Part shown: positions 43,671-52,269 of the stretch, in pieces
Layout: every line of letters begins with the position of its first letter
Numbering within the stretch: the first letter of the stretch is position 1
Source of the DNA: Roseomonas gilardii subsp. gilardii
Lineage (GTDB): Bacteria; Pseudomonadota; Alphaproteobacteria; Acetobacterales; Acetobacteraceae
NCBI RefSeq assembly: GCF_023078375.1
Contig: NZ_CP095554.1
Coordinates: 1,178,001 to 1,242,000 of the forward strand
Direction: 5' to 3'
Length of the DNA stretch: 64,000 bases
Program-made: the position numbers and the translations under genes
The notes under the pieces: generated by a model
What the model saw: only the letters and a program-made list of their open reading frames with translations
Databases searched by the model: none
Told to the model about the DNA's origin: nothing

Positions 43671-44798
43671 ATGGCGGATGCGCAGACCTTCGACACGCTC
43701 GAGACGCTTGCCGCCCACCTGCGGCAAGAGATCGAGGGGAAGAACAAGAAATGTACCCTGATCTTCGCCCATAACGGCACCGGTAAGACGCGGCTGTCGA
43801 TGGCGTTCAAGGAGCTCGGCAAGCTGCGTGACGACGACGGCGCGGTAACAGCCCGTGACACGCTCTATTTCAACGCCTTCACCGAAGACCTCTTCAACTG
43901 GGACAATGACCTGGAAAACGACCGCGACCGCGTGCTGCGGTTGAACACGGCTTCTGCCTTCTTCAATGGCCTTGCCGAGCTGGAGATGGAAAACCGCATC
44001 CGCCCGGTGCTGCGCCGTCATGCCGACTTCGACTTCCAGATCGACTATGCGCAGGGTACGGTCCTGTTCTGGCGCGAGACGGTGAAGAACGCCGAGGGTG
44101 AAGATGTGCCTGTGCCTATCAAGATCTCGCGCGGCGAGGAAAACATCTTCATCTGGTGCTTCTTCCTGGTCGTGGCCCAGCTCGCCATAGATGCTCAGGA
44201 GGCCTATGACTGGGTGAAATACCTCTATATCGATGACCCTATCTCCTCGCTTGACGAGAACAACGCCATTGCCGTTGCTGCGCATCTGGCACTGATGCTG
44301 AAGGGGCAAGACCGGCTGAAGGCGGTGGTCTCCTCCCATCACACGCTATTTTTTAACGTGCTGTGCAACGAATTGAGCAAGCCTTGGCAGTTTTTTCTGA
44401 GCCGAGATAGTGCCGGCTGGCAGCTGCGCGACACGGGCCAGACGCCGCGGTTCTACCATGTCGCAATGCTGAAGGACCTGTACGAGGCCGCGCGGTCGGG
44501 CAGGCTTTACACCTATCACTTCACAATCTTGCGCAGCATCATGGAGAAAACTGCAACCTTTCACGGTTTCAGCAATGTGGGCGATGTGATGAAGCGTGAC
44601 GCAGACGATGAGGACGGTAGGCTTCATTTTCGCTACGTCCAGCTTTTGAGTCATGGGGGCTATTCTTTGTTCGAGCCTGCCGAAATGTTGCCGGAGAACA
44701 AGGACATCTTTCGCAAGATACTCGAGAACTTCATGAATGATTATCGCTTTAATCCCGAGCTGTTTCCGGCGGCCGAAGCAGAAGGAGCCGTCGTATGA
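43671..44798 (+). CDS. prrC: PrrC-family anticodon nuclease
   Basis: A 375-residue protein that by family cleaves the tRNA-Lys anticodon loop when the partner restriction enzyme is disabled, for example by a phage inhibitor. The N-terminal NTPase has Walker A AHNGTGKT (33-40), the PrrC-typical LYFNAFTEDLFNWDNDLEND (65-84), the SRGEE signature (153-157) and Walker B LYIDDPISSLDENN (185-198). The C-terminal nuclease domain has YHFTILRSIMEKTATF, giving Arg288-x3-Glu292, and His328 in LLSHGG. This corresponds to the Arg-x3-Glu...His catalytic triad of E. coli PrrC (Arg320, Glu324, His356). Length is close to PrrC (396). It lies between hsdS and hsdM and overlaps the hsdM start by four bases. Alternative: the related, longer RloC family, excluded by the missing zinc-hook coiled coil. 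Confidence 0.9.
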   Translation: MADAQTFDTLETLAAHLRQEIEGKNKKCTLIFAHNGTGKTRLSMAFKELGKLRDDDGAVTARDTLYFNAFTEDLFNWDNDLENDRDRVLRLNTASAFFNGLAELEMENRIRPVLRRHADFDFQIDYAQGTVLFWRETVKNAEGEDVPVPIKISRGEENIFIWCFFLVVAQLAIDAQEAYDWVKYLYIDDPISSLDENNAIAVAAHLALMLKGQDRLKAVVSSHHTLFFNVLCNELSKPWQFFLSRDSAGWQLRDTGQTPRFYHVAMLKDLYEAARSGRLYTYHFTILRSIMEKTATFHGFSNVGDVMKRDADDEDGRLHFRYVQLLSHGGYSLFEPAEMLPENKDIFRKILENFMNDYRFNPELFPAAEAEGAVV

Positions 44799-46429
44799 CC
44801 GAACAGGACCAAATAAGGCTAGGCAGGACGCTTTGGGCTATCGCCGACGAATTGCGCGGCGCGATGAACGCGGACGATTTTCGCGACTACATGCTGTCGT
44901 TTCTGTTTCTGCGCTACCTGTCGGATAATTACGAGGACGCCGCGAAGGGTGAACTCGATGCGGACTGGCCCGCACTGCCGGCGGGCGACCGTCGCTCGCC
45001 GCTTGCCGTCTGGTATGAGCAGAATCCAGAGGATACGGAGGAATTCGAGACGGTCATGCGCCGAAAGGTACATTACGTCATCAAGCCCGAATTCTTCTGG
45101 AGCTCCATCGCCGAGATGGCTCGGACCCAGAGCGACAAGCTGCTCAGGACCCTGCAAGACGGCTTCAGATTCATCGAAAACGAGTCGTTCTCGTCGAATT
45201 TTCAGGGCCTCTTTTCCGAGATCAACTTGGACTCTGACAAGCTGGGTAGGAACTATGCGCAACGCAACGCGCGGCTATGCACCATCATCCAGAAGATCGC
45301 TGAAGGCTTGGCGGAGTTCCCTAGTGACCGCGACATTCTGGGTGACGCCTATGAATACCTGATCGGCCAGTTCGCCGCCGGTTCGGGCAAGAAGGCGGGC
45401 GAATTCTACACCCCGCAGCAGATTTCTAACATCCTGTCGGAGATCGTGACGTTCGATAGCCAGGACCCGGCATCAGGCAAACGGGCAAAGCTAAACCGCG
45501 TCTACGACTTTGCCTGCGGTTCGGGCTCGCTGCTCTTGAACGTGCGGCGGCACATGGGCAAGCACGGTATCGGGAAGATCTACGGGCAGGAAAAGAACAT
45601 TACTACTTATAATCTTGCCCGAATGAATATGCTGCTGCACGGAGTGCGGGACACCGAGTTCGACATCCACCACGGTGACAGCCTGGAAAACGACTGGGAC
45701 ATCCTGCGCGAGCCGAACCCGGCGAAGAAGATAGAGTTCGACGCGGTGATCGCCAATCCGCCGTTCAGCTACCGCTGGAGTCCGACCGAGGAAATGGCGA
45801 AGGACTTCCGCTTCAAGGACTACGGGCTTGCACCAAAGTCGGCGGCTGATTTCGCCTTTTTACTGCACGGGTTCCACTTCCTCGCTAAGGACGGCACCAT
45901 GGCGATTATCCTGCCGCATGGTGTCCTGTTCCGCGGCGGGGCTGAGAAGAAGATACGTACCAAGCTTCTGAAAGATGGTCACATCGATACGGTGATCGGC
46001 CTGCCAGCCAAGTTGTTCTATTCGACAGGCATACCAGTCTGCATTCTCGTGCTGAAGAAATGCAAGCGGACCGACGACGTTTTGTTCATCAACGCGGCAG
46101 AGCATTATCAGCCTGGCAAGCGACAGAACTCGCTCTTTCCCGAGCACATAGACAAGATCGTCGATACCTATAAGTACCGGAAGGAAGAGGACCGCTATTC
46201 GCGGGTGTTCAGCCTTGATGAGATCGAGAGGGAGCACGACTTCAATCTCAATATCTCCCGCTATGTGAATACTTCCGAAGCCGAGCAAGAAGTCGATCTC
46301 GCAGATGTGCACGGAGAGCTTGATGCCCTTCAACAAAAGATTCAGACAGCCGCGGAGACGCACAACAGGCATCTTGAGGAACTCGGCCTGCCACCTTTGC
46401 CTCTTGGTTTGAAAAATAGTTCGGAATGA
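44795..46429 (+). CDS. hsdM: Type I DNA methyltransferase subunit M
   Basis: A 544-residue N6-adenine methyltransferase that protects the host and, with HsdS, forms the core complex. The N-terminal domain (LGRTLWAIADELRGAMNADD) is the HsdM N-domain. SAM-binding motif I is YDFACGSGSLLLNV (237-250), GEFYTPQQISNIL precedes it, and catalytic motif IV is NPPF (321-324). The C-terminal helical part ends EELGLPPLPLGLKNSSE. It is translationally coupled to prrC by ATGA overlap. This places the nuclease under the same translation control as its methylase, whereas in E. coli EcoprrI hsdM is first in the operon. Confidence 0.95.
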   Translation: MTEQDQIRLGRTLWAIADELRGAMNADDFRDYMLSFLFLRYLSDNYEDAAKGELDADWPALPAGDRRSPLAVWYEQNPEDTEEFETVMRRKVHYVIKPEFFWSSIAEMARTQSDKLLRTLQDGFRFIENESFSSNFQGLFSEINLDSDKLGRNYAQRNARLCTIIQKIAEGLAEFPSDRDILGDAYEYLIGQFAAGSGKKAGEFYTPQQISNILSEIVTFDSQDPASGKRAKLNRVYDFACGSGSLLLNVRRHMGKHGIGKIYGQEKNITTYNLARMNMLLHGVRDTEFDIHHGDSLENDWDILREPNPAKKIEFDAVIANPPFSYRWSPTEEMAKDFRFKDYGLAPKSAADFAFLLHGFHFLAKDGTMAIILPHGVLFRGGAEKKIRTKLLKDGHIDTVIGLPAKLFYSTGIPVCILVLKKCKRTDDVLFINAAEHYQPGKRQNSLFPEHIDKIVDTYKYRKEEDRYSRVFSLDEIEREHDFNLNISRYVNTSEAEQEVDLADVHGELDALQQKIQTAAETHNRHLEELGLPPLPLGLKNSSE

Positions 46430-46548
46430 TGGGTCGGGAGGTAAAGCGTGAAGCAGCGATTGAACGTTCTATCTACGCATCTGACCTGCTCATTCAGCCT
46501 GAGATCTGGGTGCGCCTCCTTTTGAGCAGCAGGGAGTATAGCCGATAA
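46429..46548 (+). CDS. Possible 39-residue ORF coupled to hsdM (speculative)
   Basis: The hsdM stop overlaps an ATG (TGATG at 46427-46431) opening a 39-codon frame, MGREVKREAAIERSIYASDL then LIQPEIWVRLLLSSREYSR. It has alternating charged and hydrophobic residues compatible with two short helices. No homologue is recalled. The overlap favours translational coupling, but short frames like this arise by chance. Confidence 0.25.
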   Translation: MGREVKREAAIERSIYASDLLIQPEIWVRLLLSSREYSR

Positions 46549-46786
46549 GGCATTCGCAGACGCTTATCTGCCGTCGCTGAGTTGGTAGGGGTCAAGGTCT
46601 GCCCCTTATCAGATCATAACCTCTAACTTATGTCGGCATCGGTAGTTGCGCGTCCCCGCATCCAAATCCCCACACAATCACCCTGCATAAACACCCCCCC
46701 CAAGCCATAAACCGGGGGGGTAGCGTTGCGGTTCTGTCAAAAAGAAAACACGACAGCACCCATTCGCCCGTGCAGCATGTGTCGTC
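46549..46786. other. Right edge of the low-G+C island
   Basis: No gene is supported. Near 46687-46723 a run of eight C and a run of seven G are separated by a short A/T-containing loop (AAGCCATAAACC) and could fold into a G/C hairpin. G+C-rich chromosomal sequence resumes with the next gene. I see no attachment-site direct repeat or tRNA fragment at this edge. Confidence 0.4.
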
Positions 46787-49345
46787 ATGCGGCACGATTC
46801 ACCTATCGACATCCTCCGGCTCGCAGCTGAAACCCGGCAGGCAGCTGTCAGCGATCCCTTTGGCAGCCCCGCCCTTGCCTTGGCTCTTCTGCTCAGCCGC
46901 CGCATGGACGATGGAGGGCTAGCACGGCCGGAACTCGCGCAGCTTCTGCGTGACCTGGGGCAAGCGGCCTTCCGCGATCGTGCCGGCCGGTTGCGGGAAT
47001 CCGTCGGCGTCGTCCCGACCGCCGAGACCGATCAAGCCCTGACCCTTCTCGCCAGCCGCATTGCCCGGCCCGATCCCCAGGACAGCCCGGTGCGCTTCGC
47101 GGCCTTCGCGGCGGCGGCAGAGCGCCCCCGGGCGGCGGCGGTCTTTACGGCACATCCCACCTTCAGCCTTCCCCCCATTGCCAACAAGGCCCTGGCTGCC
47201 ATGGCCAGCGGCGGTCCGGCACCCGCCGAAGCGCTGCCGCTCCGCCCGGATGTGCCGACCTTGGCCATGGAATTCGCCCAGGCCGCAGAAGCCATCGGCC
47301 ATGCCCGGGACGCGCTGGACCGCCTGGCGGAAGCCTTCCTGAAAGTGGCACGGGATTTCTGGCCGGACCGCTGGCTCAGGCTGGAGCCCAGGCCGGTCAT
47401 CCTGGCCTCCTGGGTCGGCTACGACACCGACGGGCGTACGGATATCGGTTGGCAGGATACGCTTCACCTCCGCCTGTCCATGAAGCGGATGCAGCTCGAA
47501 CGCTTGAGACTCCAGCTCGATTCCCTGGAAGAGAAGGCGGCGGGTCCCCTGCGGCAGCGCGTGGATGAGGCCCTTCTGGCCGTGGACGAGCAGATCGCCA
47601 CCTGTCCACCTTCCGGGCCGACGGAGCCCATGGCAGTGCGCGACTTCGCCCACAAGCTGGTGGGGCTCCGCGATGCCGCGCTCACCACCCCGGCTCCGCT
47701 GCTGGATCTGTTCGAGACCGCCATTGCCGAGGCTGCGGACGAGGAGACCCGCATGGCCCTCTGTGTCGCCCGGGCCGGGCTGGTCGCGCATGGCCTTTCC
47801 CTGGCCGGCACGCATGTCCGCCTCAACGCGGCGCAGCTCCACAACGCCGCCCGGCTGCATTTCGCGGAGATCGGTGGCGACCCCGCCGATCCGGCCCGGC
47901 GCCGCGCCATGTTCGCCGCCGTGAACGAGGCCCTGCAGCATGTGAAGCCCGAACCGGTCGATCTGGGGGGGCTGATGGCCGAGCAGGCCAGCGCGCTGCG
48001 CCTGATCATGACCGTCACCCAGATCACCAAGCATGTGGATGCCTCGCAACCCGTCCGCTTCCTGATCGCCGAGACGGAAAGCGGGCTGACCCTGCTGATC
48101 GCCCTGCTCCTGGCCAGGCTCTGCGGCGCGGAGGAGCATCTGGAGATCTCCCCGCTCTTCGAGACCGCGGAGGCCCTGGAGCATCGTGGGGAACGTGTGG
48201 TCGAGGAAGCTCTGCGCTCCCCGGCCTGGCGGGACTATCTGCGCAAGCTGGGCCGGCTCTGCCTGCAATTCGGCTACTCCGACTCCGGCCGCTATGTCGG
48301 CCAGGTCCAGGCCAGCCAGCTCATCGAGCGGCTGAAGCTGCGCGTCGCCGATCTCCTCGACCGCTACGGGCTGGGGGATCTGGAGGTCGTGCTCTTCGAC
48401 ACCCATGGCGAGGGGCTCGGCCGCGCCGGCCATCCGGATGGGCTGGCCGCCCGGCTGGACTATCTCGACCCGCCGGCGGTGCGGGCGGCCTTTGCCGCGC
48501 ACAACACCCCGGTCCGCCTGGAGACGAGTTTCCAGGGCAGCGACGGCTACCTGAATTTCGGCACGCCGGAACTGGCCCATGCCACGATTGCCCGGATCGC
48601 CGAGCACGCCTTCGCCCCGATCGAGACGGAAAGCGATCCCGTCTATGCCGAGGGCGGCTTCGCCAATGACCTCTTCGCCGGCGCCCGCGCCGCGATGACG
48701 GCGCTGGTGGATGATCCAGGCTATGCGGCCCTGCTGGGCGCCTTCGGCACGGCCCTGCTGGACCGGACCGGATCGCGCCCCGCCGCCCGGCAGAGCGATA
48801 GCGGCGGCCCGAGCGTCATCCGGCATGTACGCGAACTGCGCGCCATTCCCAACAATGCCGTGCTGCAGCAGCTCGGCTTCCTGGCGACGCTCACCCATGG
48901 CATGGGCGAAGGAGCGTCGCGCGAGCCCGACACCTTCGCCGACCTTCTCCGCCGCTCGCCACGCTTCCGCAATGCGATGGCCTTCGTGCGCGCCGCCCTG
49001 CGTTGCTCGGACCCGGATGTGCTGCGCGGCTATGTGGCCAGCCTGGACCCGGGCATGTGGCTGGACCGTGCCGCCCGTACGCGGCGTGCCGGACGCCCAG
49101 CGGCCCTGATGCGGGTGGCCAAGGCGCTGGAGGATCTCGGCCTGACCGACCCCACGCGCCGCGTCCTGCGCCGCCTCCTGGCCGACGATATCCGCCTGCG
49201 GGGCGCCTGGCCGAAGGAGGGCAGCTACCTTGCCCCCGCGATGAGCGACCGGCTCTTCGCCCTGCATGCCCTGCGGCTCTGCCTGATCCACCGGATCTGG
49301 CTGATCGCCGTGGAGATGCCCGATTTCTCCCCCGTCACAGCGTGA
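46787..49345 (+). CDS. Phosphoenolpyruvate carboxylase homologue with divergent active-site motifs
   Basis: An 852-residue protein of the PEP carboxylase superfamily, slightly short of the usual 880-950. The first signature is AAVFTAHPTFSLPP, retaining the catalytic His (His123), but the Glu-Ala that normally follows is replaced. The GYSDS-x-K-D-x-G motif is GYSDSGRYVG (496-505), with Lys replaced by Arg. The glycine loop FHGRGG-x-x-GRGG is DTHGEGLGRAG (538-548), keeping only one Arg. SFQGSDGYLNFGTPELA and LRAIPNNAVLQQLGFLATL match later family blocks loosely. It could have lower or different activity; oxaloacetate synthesis from PEP and bicarbonate is not assured. It is coupled to a small downstream gene. 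Confidence 0.75.
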   Translation: MRHDSPIDILRLAAETRQAAVSDPFGSPALALALLLSRRMDDGGLARPELAQLLRDLGQAAFRDRAGRLRESVGVVPTAETDQALTLLASRIARPDPQDSPVRFAAFAAAAERPRAAAVFTAHPTFSLPPIANKALAAMASGGPAPAEALPLRPDVPTLAMEFAQAAEAIGHARDALDRLAEAFLKVARDFWPDRWLRLEPRPVILASWVGYDTDGRTDIGWQDTLHLRLSMKRMQLERLRLQLDSLEEKAAGPLRQRVDEALLAVDEQIATCPPSGPTEPMAVRDFAHKLVGLRDAALTTPAPLLDLFETAIAEAADEETRMALCVARAGLVAHGLSLAGTHVRLNAAQLHNAARLHFAEIGGDPADPARRRAMFAAVNEALQHVKPEPVDLGGLMAEQASALRLIMTVTQITKHVDASQPVRFLIAETESGLTLLIALLLARLCGAEEHLEISPLFETAEALEHRGERVVEEALRSPAWRDYLRKLGRLCLQFGYSDSGRYVGQVQASQLIERLKLRVADLLDRYGLGDLEVVLFDTHGEGLGRAGHPDGLAARLDYLDPPAVRAAFAAHNTPVRLETSFQGSDGYLNFGTPELAHATIARIAEHAFAPIETESDPVYAEGGFANDLFAGARAAMTALVDDPGYAALLGAFGTALLDRTGSRPAARQSDSGGPSVIRHVRELRAIPNNAVLQQLGFLATLTHGMGEGASREPDTFADLLRRSPRFRNAMAFVRAALRCSDPDVLRGYVASLDPGMWLDRAARTRRAGRPAALMRVAKALEDLGLTDPTRRVLRRLLADDIRLRGAWPKEGSYLAPAMSDRLFALHALRLCLIHRIWLIAVEMPDFSPVTA

Positions 49346-49590
49346 CACGGGAAGGGCTGGTGCAGCGCCTGCTGCGCCTCGACGTGGAAGGCGCGGCCGA
49401 TCTCTTCGATGCGGTCTTCCCGGCGGTGGAACCGGCGGGAGCCTCACTGGACTTCGCCGAACCGCCCACGCCACGCCACGGCGGCTATGGCCGTGAACAT
49501 GCCGAGATCACGGAACCCCTGCGCGAGCTTTTCGCCATGGTGCGCGAGGTCAGCGCTGTCGTGACGCTGGAATGCGACGCCTTCGGGTGA
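49342..49590 (+). CDS. Small hypothetical protein coupled to the PEP carboxylase homologue
   Basis: An 82-residue frame starting at a GTG that overlaps the preceding stop codon (GTGA). The sequence VTREGLVQRLLRLDVEGAAD then LFDAVFPAVEPAG and EPLRELFAMVREVSAVVTLE is mostly helical and acidic, without signal peptide or known motif. The tight coupling suggests a product needed in stoichiometry with the large protein, possibly a stabilising subunit. That is inference; no family is recognised. Confidence 0.5.
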   Translation: MTREGLVQRLLRLDVEGAADLFDAVFPAVEPAGASLDFAEPPTPRHGGYGREHAEITEPLRELFAMVREVSAVVTLECDAFG

Positions 49591-49656
49591 GATGAAGCCC
49601 GGCTCCGGCCTTGCCTTCCATGGCTGGCCCCTGAGCCACGAAGCGCAGCGCCGGTA

Positions 49657-50691
49657 TCAGCCCGGCAGCAGATGTGCTTCCCCAAGGATGCGAAGCGAGA
49701 CCTCGTCACCCGCCCGCGGCACCCGGAAGGGCGAAGCGCGCAGGGTGATGACGGTCCCGTCGGTTTTCAGGCGCAGCCACAGGCTGCTCCGGCTGCCGCC
49801 GAACGCCGTCTGTTCCACCACGGCCATGCCGGCGCCCGGTGCCGCGGGTTCCAGCTCGATCTGCTCCTCGCGCAGCATGACGGTCGCGTCGCCCGGGCGG
49901 GCGCCGGGATGGACGCGCAGTGTTCCCAGCGGGCAGAGGGCCTCGCCACCGGTGCAGCGGGCCGGCAGCAGGATGGCCGGGCCCAGGAAGCGGGCGACCG
50001 CGGCGTCGCGGGGGCGAAGATACACGTCCTCTGGCGTTCCCGCCTGGAGAAGCCGGCCCTCACGCATCACCACCACCTGATCGGCGAAAGAAAGCGCCTC
50101 GGCCTGATCATGGGTCACGAGGATGGTGGTGATGCCCTCGGCGCGCAGCAAATCGGCCACTGCCTGACGGGTGCTGGCGCGCAGTCCGGTGTCGAGGGCG
50201 GAGAACGGCTCGTCCAGCAGCATCAGCCTCGGACGGCGTGCCAGGGCGCGGGCGAGCGCCACGCGCTGCTGCTGCCCACCCGAGAGCGTGTCCGGCCAAC
50301 GGCGCAGCAGGGCGGCGTCCAGCCCGACCATGGTGGCGAGGCCGGCGATGCGCTCCGCGCGCCGGTCCTCCTGCCGGGGAATGCCGAAGCCGATATTGTC
50401 GGACACGGTGAGATGGGGGAACAGCGCGCCTTCCTGCGCCACCAACCCGATGTTGCGCAAATGCGCCGGCACACTGGCCGGGCCGTCGGCCAGTACCGCG
50501 CCGTCCAGCGCGATCCGCCCGCGATCGGGTGCCTCGAAGCCTACGATGAGGCGCAGCAGCGTGGTCTTGCCGCTGCCCGAGGGGCCCAGGATGGCGGTGC
50601 GGCCGCCACGTGCGACGTTCAGGCTGAGATCGTCCAGGGCCGTCACGGCGCCATAGCGCCGGGTCACGCGATCCAGCGTCAGGATGCTCAT
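49657..50691 (-). CDS. fbpC: Ferric iron ABC transporter, ATP-binding protein FbpC-like
   Basis: A 344-residue ABC ATPase of the Fe3+/spermidine/sulfate subfamily. It has Walker A AILGPSGSGKTTLLRLIVGF, Q-loop GLVAQEGALFPHLTVSDN, signature [18 protein letters not shown], Walker B MLLDEPFSALDTGLR and H-loop LVTHDQAEALSFADQVVV. A C-terminal regulatory TOBE-like domain starts around residue 245 (PARCTGGEALCPLGTLRV). It energises iron import through FbpB. Its start codon overlaps the permease stop. Last gene of the minus-strand operon fbpA-fbpB-fbpC. Confidence 0.9.
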   Translation of the reverse strand: MSILTLDRVTRRYGAVTALDDLSLNVARGGRTAILGPSGSGKTTLLRLIVGFEAPDRGRIALDGAVLADGPASVPAHLRNIGLVAQEGALFPHLTVSDNIGFGIPRQEDRRAERIAGLATMVGLDAALLRRWPDTLSGGQQQRVALARALARRPRLMLLDEPFSALDTGLRASTRQAVADLLRAEGITTILVTHDQAEALSFADQVVVMREGRLLQAGTPEDVYLRPRDAAVARFLGPAILLPARCTGGEALCPLGTLRVHPGARPGDATVMLREEQIELEPAAPGAGMAVVEQTAFGGSRSSLWLRLKTDGTVITLRASPFRVPRAGDEVSLRILGEAHLLPG

Positions 50692-52265
50692 CAGCCGGCG
50701 GTGCGGCGCGACTGGCGGTGCAGGAGCCAGGTCAGTGGAGAGGAGAGGAAGATCATCAGGAGGGCGTAAGGCGCCGCGGCGGCGTAGTCGATCTCGCCGC
50801 TGTAGGACCAGAAGGCCATGGCCAGGGTCTGGGTGCCGTTGGGAGCCAGCATCTGGGTGGCGGTCAGCTCGTTGGTGATGCCCAGGGAGACCATGGCCAT
50901 CGCGGCGGCCACGCCGGGCGCGGCGAGCCGCAGCGTCGTGGCACAGAGCGCCCGGGCCGGGCTTCGGCCCAGGACCAGCGCCGCCTGCTCCAGTTCCACC
51001 GGGGCCTGGGCGAGGCTTGCGCGCAGGCCGATGATGGCGCGCGGCAGGAACATCAGCGCATAGGCCAGCATGATGGTGAACAGCGTCTGGTAGAGCGGCT
51101 GCACCACGCGGATGGCGATGGTCACGAGCGCCAGGGCGATGACGACGCCCGGCAGCGCGCCGCTGACGAAGTTGGCCCCTTCCAGCGCCCGCTGCATCTT
51201 CCCGGGGCGGCGGATGGAGAGCCAGGCCATGGGAAAGGCTGACAGTGTCGCCAGCGCCGCGCCCCCGGCCGCCAGCAGCAGCGTCTGCGCCAGGGCCGGG
51301 CCTATCTCACCCCAACGCCAGATCGTCGCGCCGCCCGCCGCCAGCCAGCGTCCGAGCGTTATGGCTGGGACGCCGAGGGACAGCGCGGCCACCGCCAGGG
51401 GCAGCAGCAGGCAGGGCAGCGTCCAGGCGCCCAGGCGGGCGCGGCGCGGGTGCCGCGCCGCGCCGGAGCCGAGGCGGGCATAGCGGGCCCGGCCACGCAG
51501 CACGGCCTCCAGCCACAGGAGGCCAAGGCAGCAGGCCACCAGGACCAGCGCCAGCATCGAGGCTGCGGGGCCGTTGAAGCTGGACTGGAACTGATCGATG
51601 ATCGCGGTGGTGAAGGTGTCGAACCGGATCATGGCGAAGAGGCCGTACTCGGCCAGAAGGTGAAGTCCGACGAGCAGCGCGCCGCCGCACAGCGCCAGGC
51701 GCATCTGCGGCAGGACGACGCGGCGGAAGACGCGCGCGGGCGGCTCTCCCAGCGCGGCGGCGGCGTCCTCCAGTGCCGGGTCCAGGCGGCGCATGGCGGC
51801 CGCGACCGGAAGATACAGGAAGGGGAAATAGGCGATGACCGAGACCAGGACCCCCGCTGCCAGCCCGTGCAGCCAGGGCACCAGCGTCACCCAGGCATAG
51901 CTCTGCACGAAGGCGGGCACGGCCAGCGGCGCCACCGCGGCCCAGGACCAGAGACGCGCCCCGGGCAGGTCGCTGCGTTCCGTCAGCCAGGCCAGCGCCA
52001 GGGCCAGGACGCCGCAGAGCGGCACCGAGAGCAGCACCAGCAGCAGGGTGTTGACCAGGAGGTCGCCGACACGCGGACGGAACAGCAGGGCGGCGGTGGT
52101 GGACCAGCCAGCCTGCACCGTGGCCCACAGCACAAAGCCAAGCGGCAACAGGGCCAGTAGCGTGACCGACAGCGCCGCCGCAGAAAGCAGCGGCGTCGCC
52201 GGGCGCAGCACCGGGGAGCGGAGAGCGGGACGGATCGCAGCCGCCCCCTCCAGCGATGTGGACAA
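50691..52265 (-). CDS. fbpB: Ferric iron ABC transporter, fused permease FbpB-like
   Basis: A 524-residue inner-membrane permease with two tandem permease modules, as in FbpB/AfuB/SfuB. About twelve hydrophobic segments are visible. The two EAA-like cytoplasmic loops are [22 protein letters not shown] and [22 protein letters not shown], each followed by a Pro-Gln- or Leu-type membrane re-entry. It forms the translocation channel between periplasmic FbpA and cytoplasmic FbpC. It starts four bases downstream of the fbpA stop codon. Confidence 0.9.
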   Translation of the reverse strand: MSTSLEGAAAIRPALRSPVLRPATPLLSAAALSVTLLALLPLGFVLWATVQAGWSTTAALLFRPRVGDLLVNTLLLVLLSVPLCGVLALALAWLTERSDLPGARLWSWAAVAPLAVPAFVQSYAWVTLVPWLHGLAAGVLVSVIAYFPFLYLPVAAAMRRLDPALEDAAAALGEPPARVFRRVVLPQMRLALCGGALLVGLHLLAEYGLFAMIRFDTFTTAIIDQFQSSFNGPAASMLALVLVACCLGLLWLEAVLRGRARYARLGSGAARHPRRARLGAWTLPCLLLPLAVAALSLGVPAITLGRWLAAGGATIWRWGEIGPALAQTLLLAAGGAALATLSAFPMAWLSIRRPGKMQRALEGANFVSGALPGVVIALALVTIAIRVVQPLYQTLFTIMLAYALMFLPRAIIGLRASLAQAPVELEQAALVLGRSPARALCATTLRLAAPGVAAAMAMVSLGITNELTATQMLAPNGTQTLAMAFWSYSGEIDYAAAAPYALLMIFLSSPLTWLLHRQSRRTAG

Positions 52266-52269
52266 GGGC

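Noticed and set aside
43671-44798. Interpretation as a generic SMC/RecF-like ATPase or as RloC
   Set aside because: The protein is too short for RloC, has no zinc-hook coiled coil, and carries the PrrC-specific FTEDLFNWDND block and the Arg-x3-Glu...His triad.
46430-46786. Search for an attachment-site direct repeat or tRNA fragment at the right edge of the island
   Set aside because: No direct repeat with the left edge and no integrase or tRNA fragment could be found by eye, so no attachment site is claimed.
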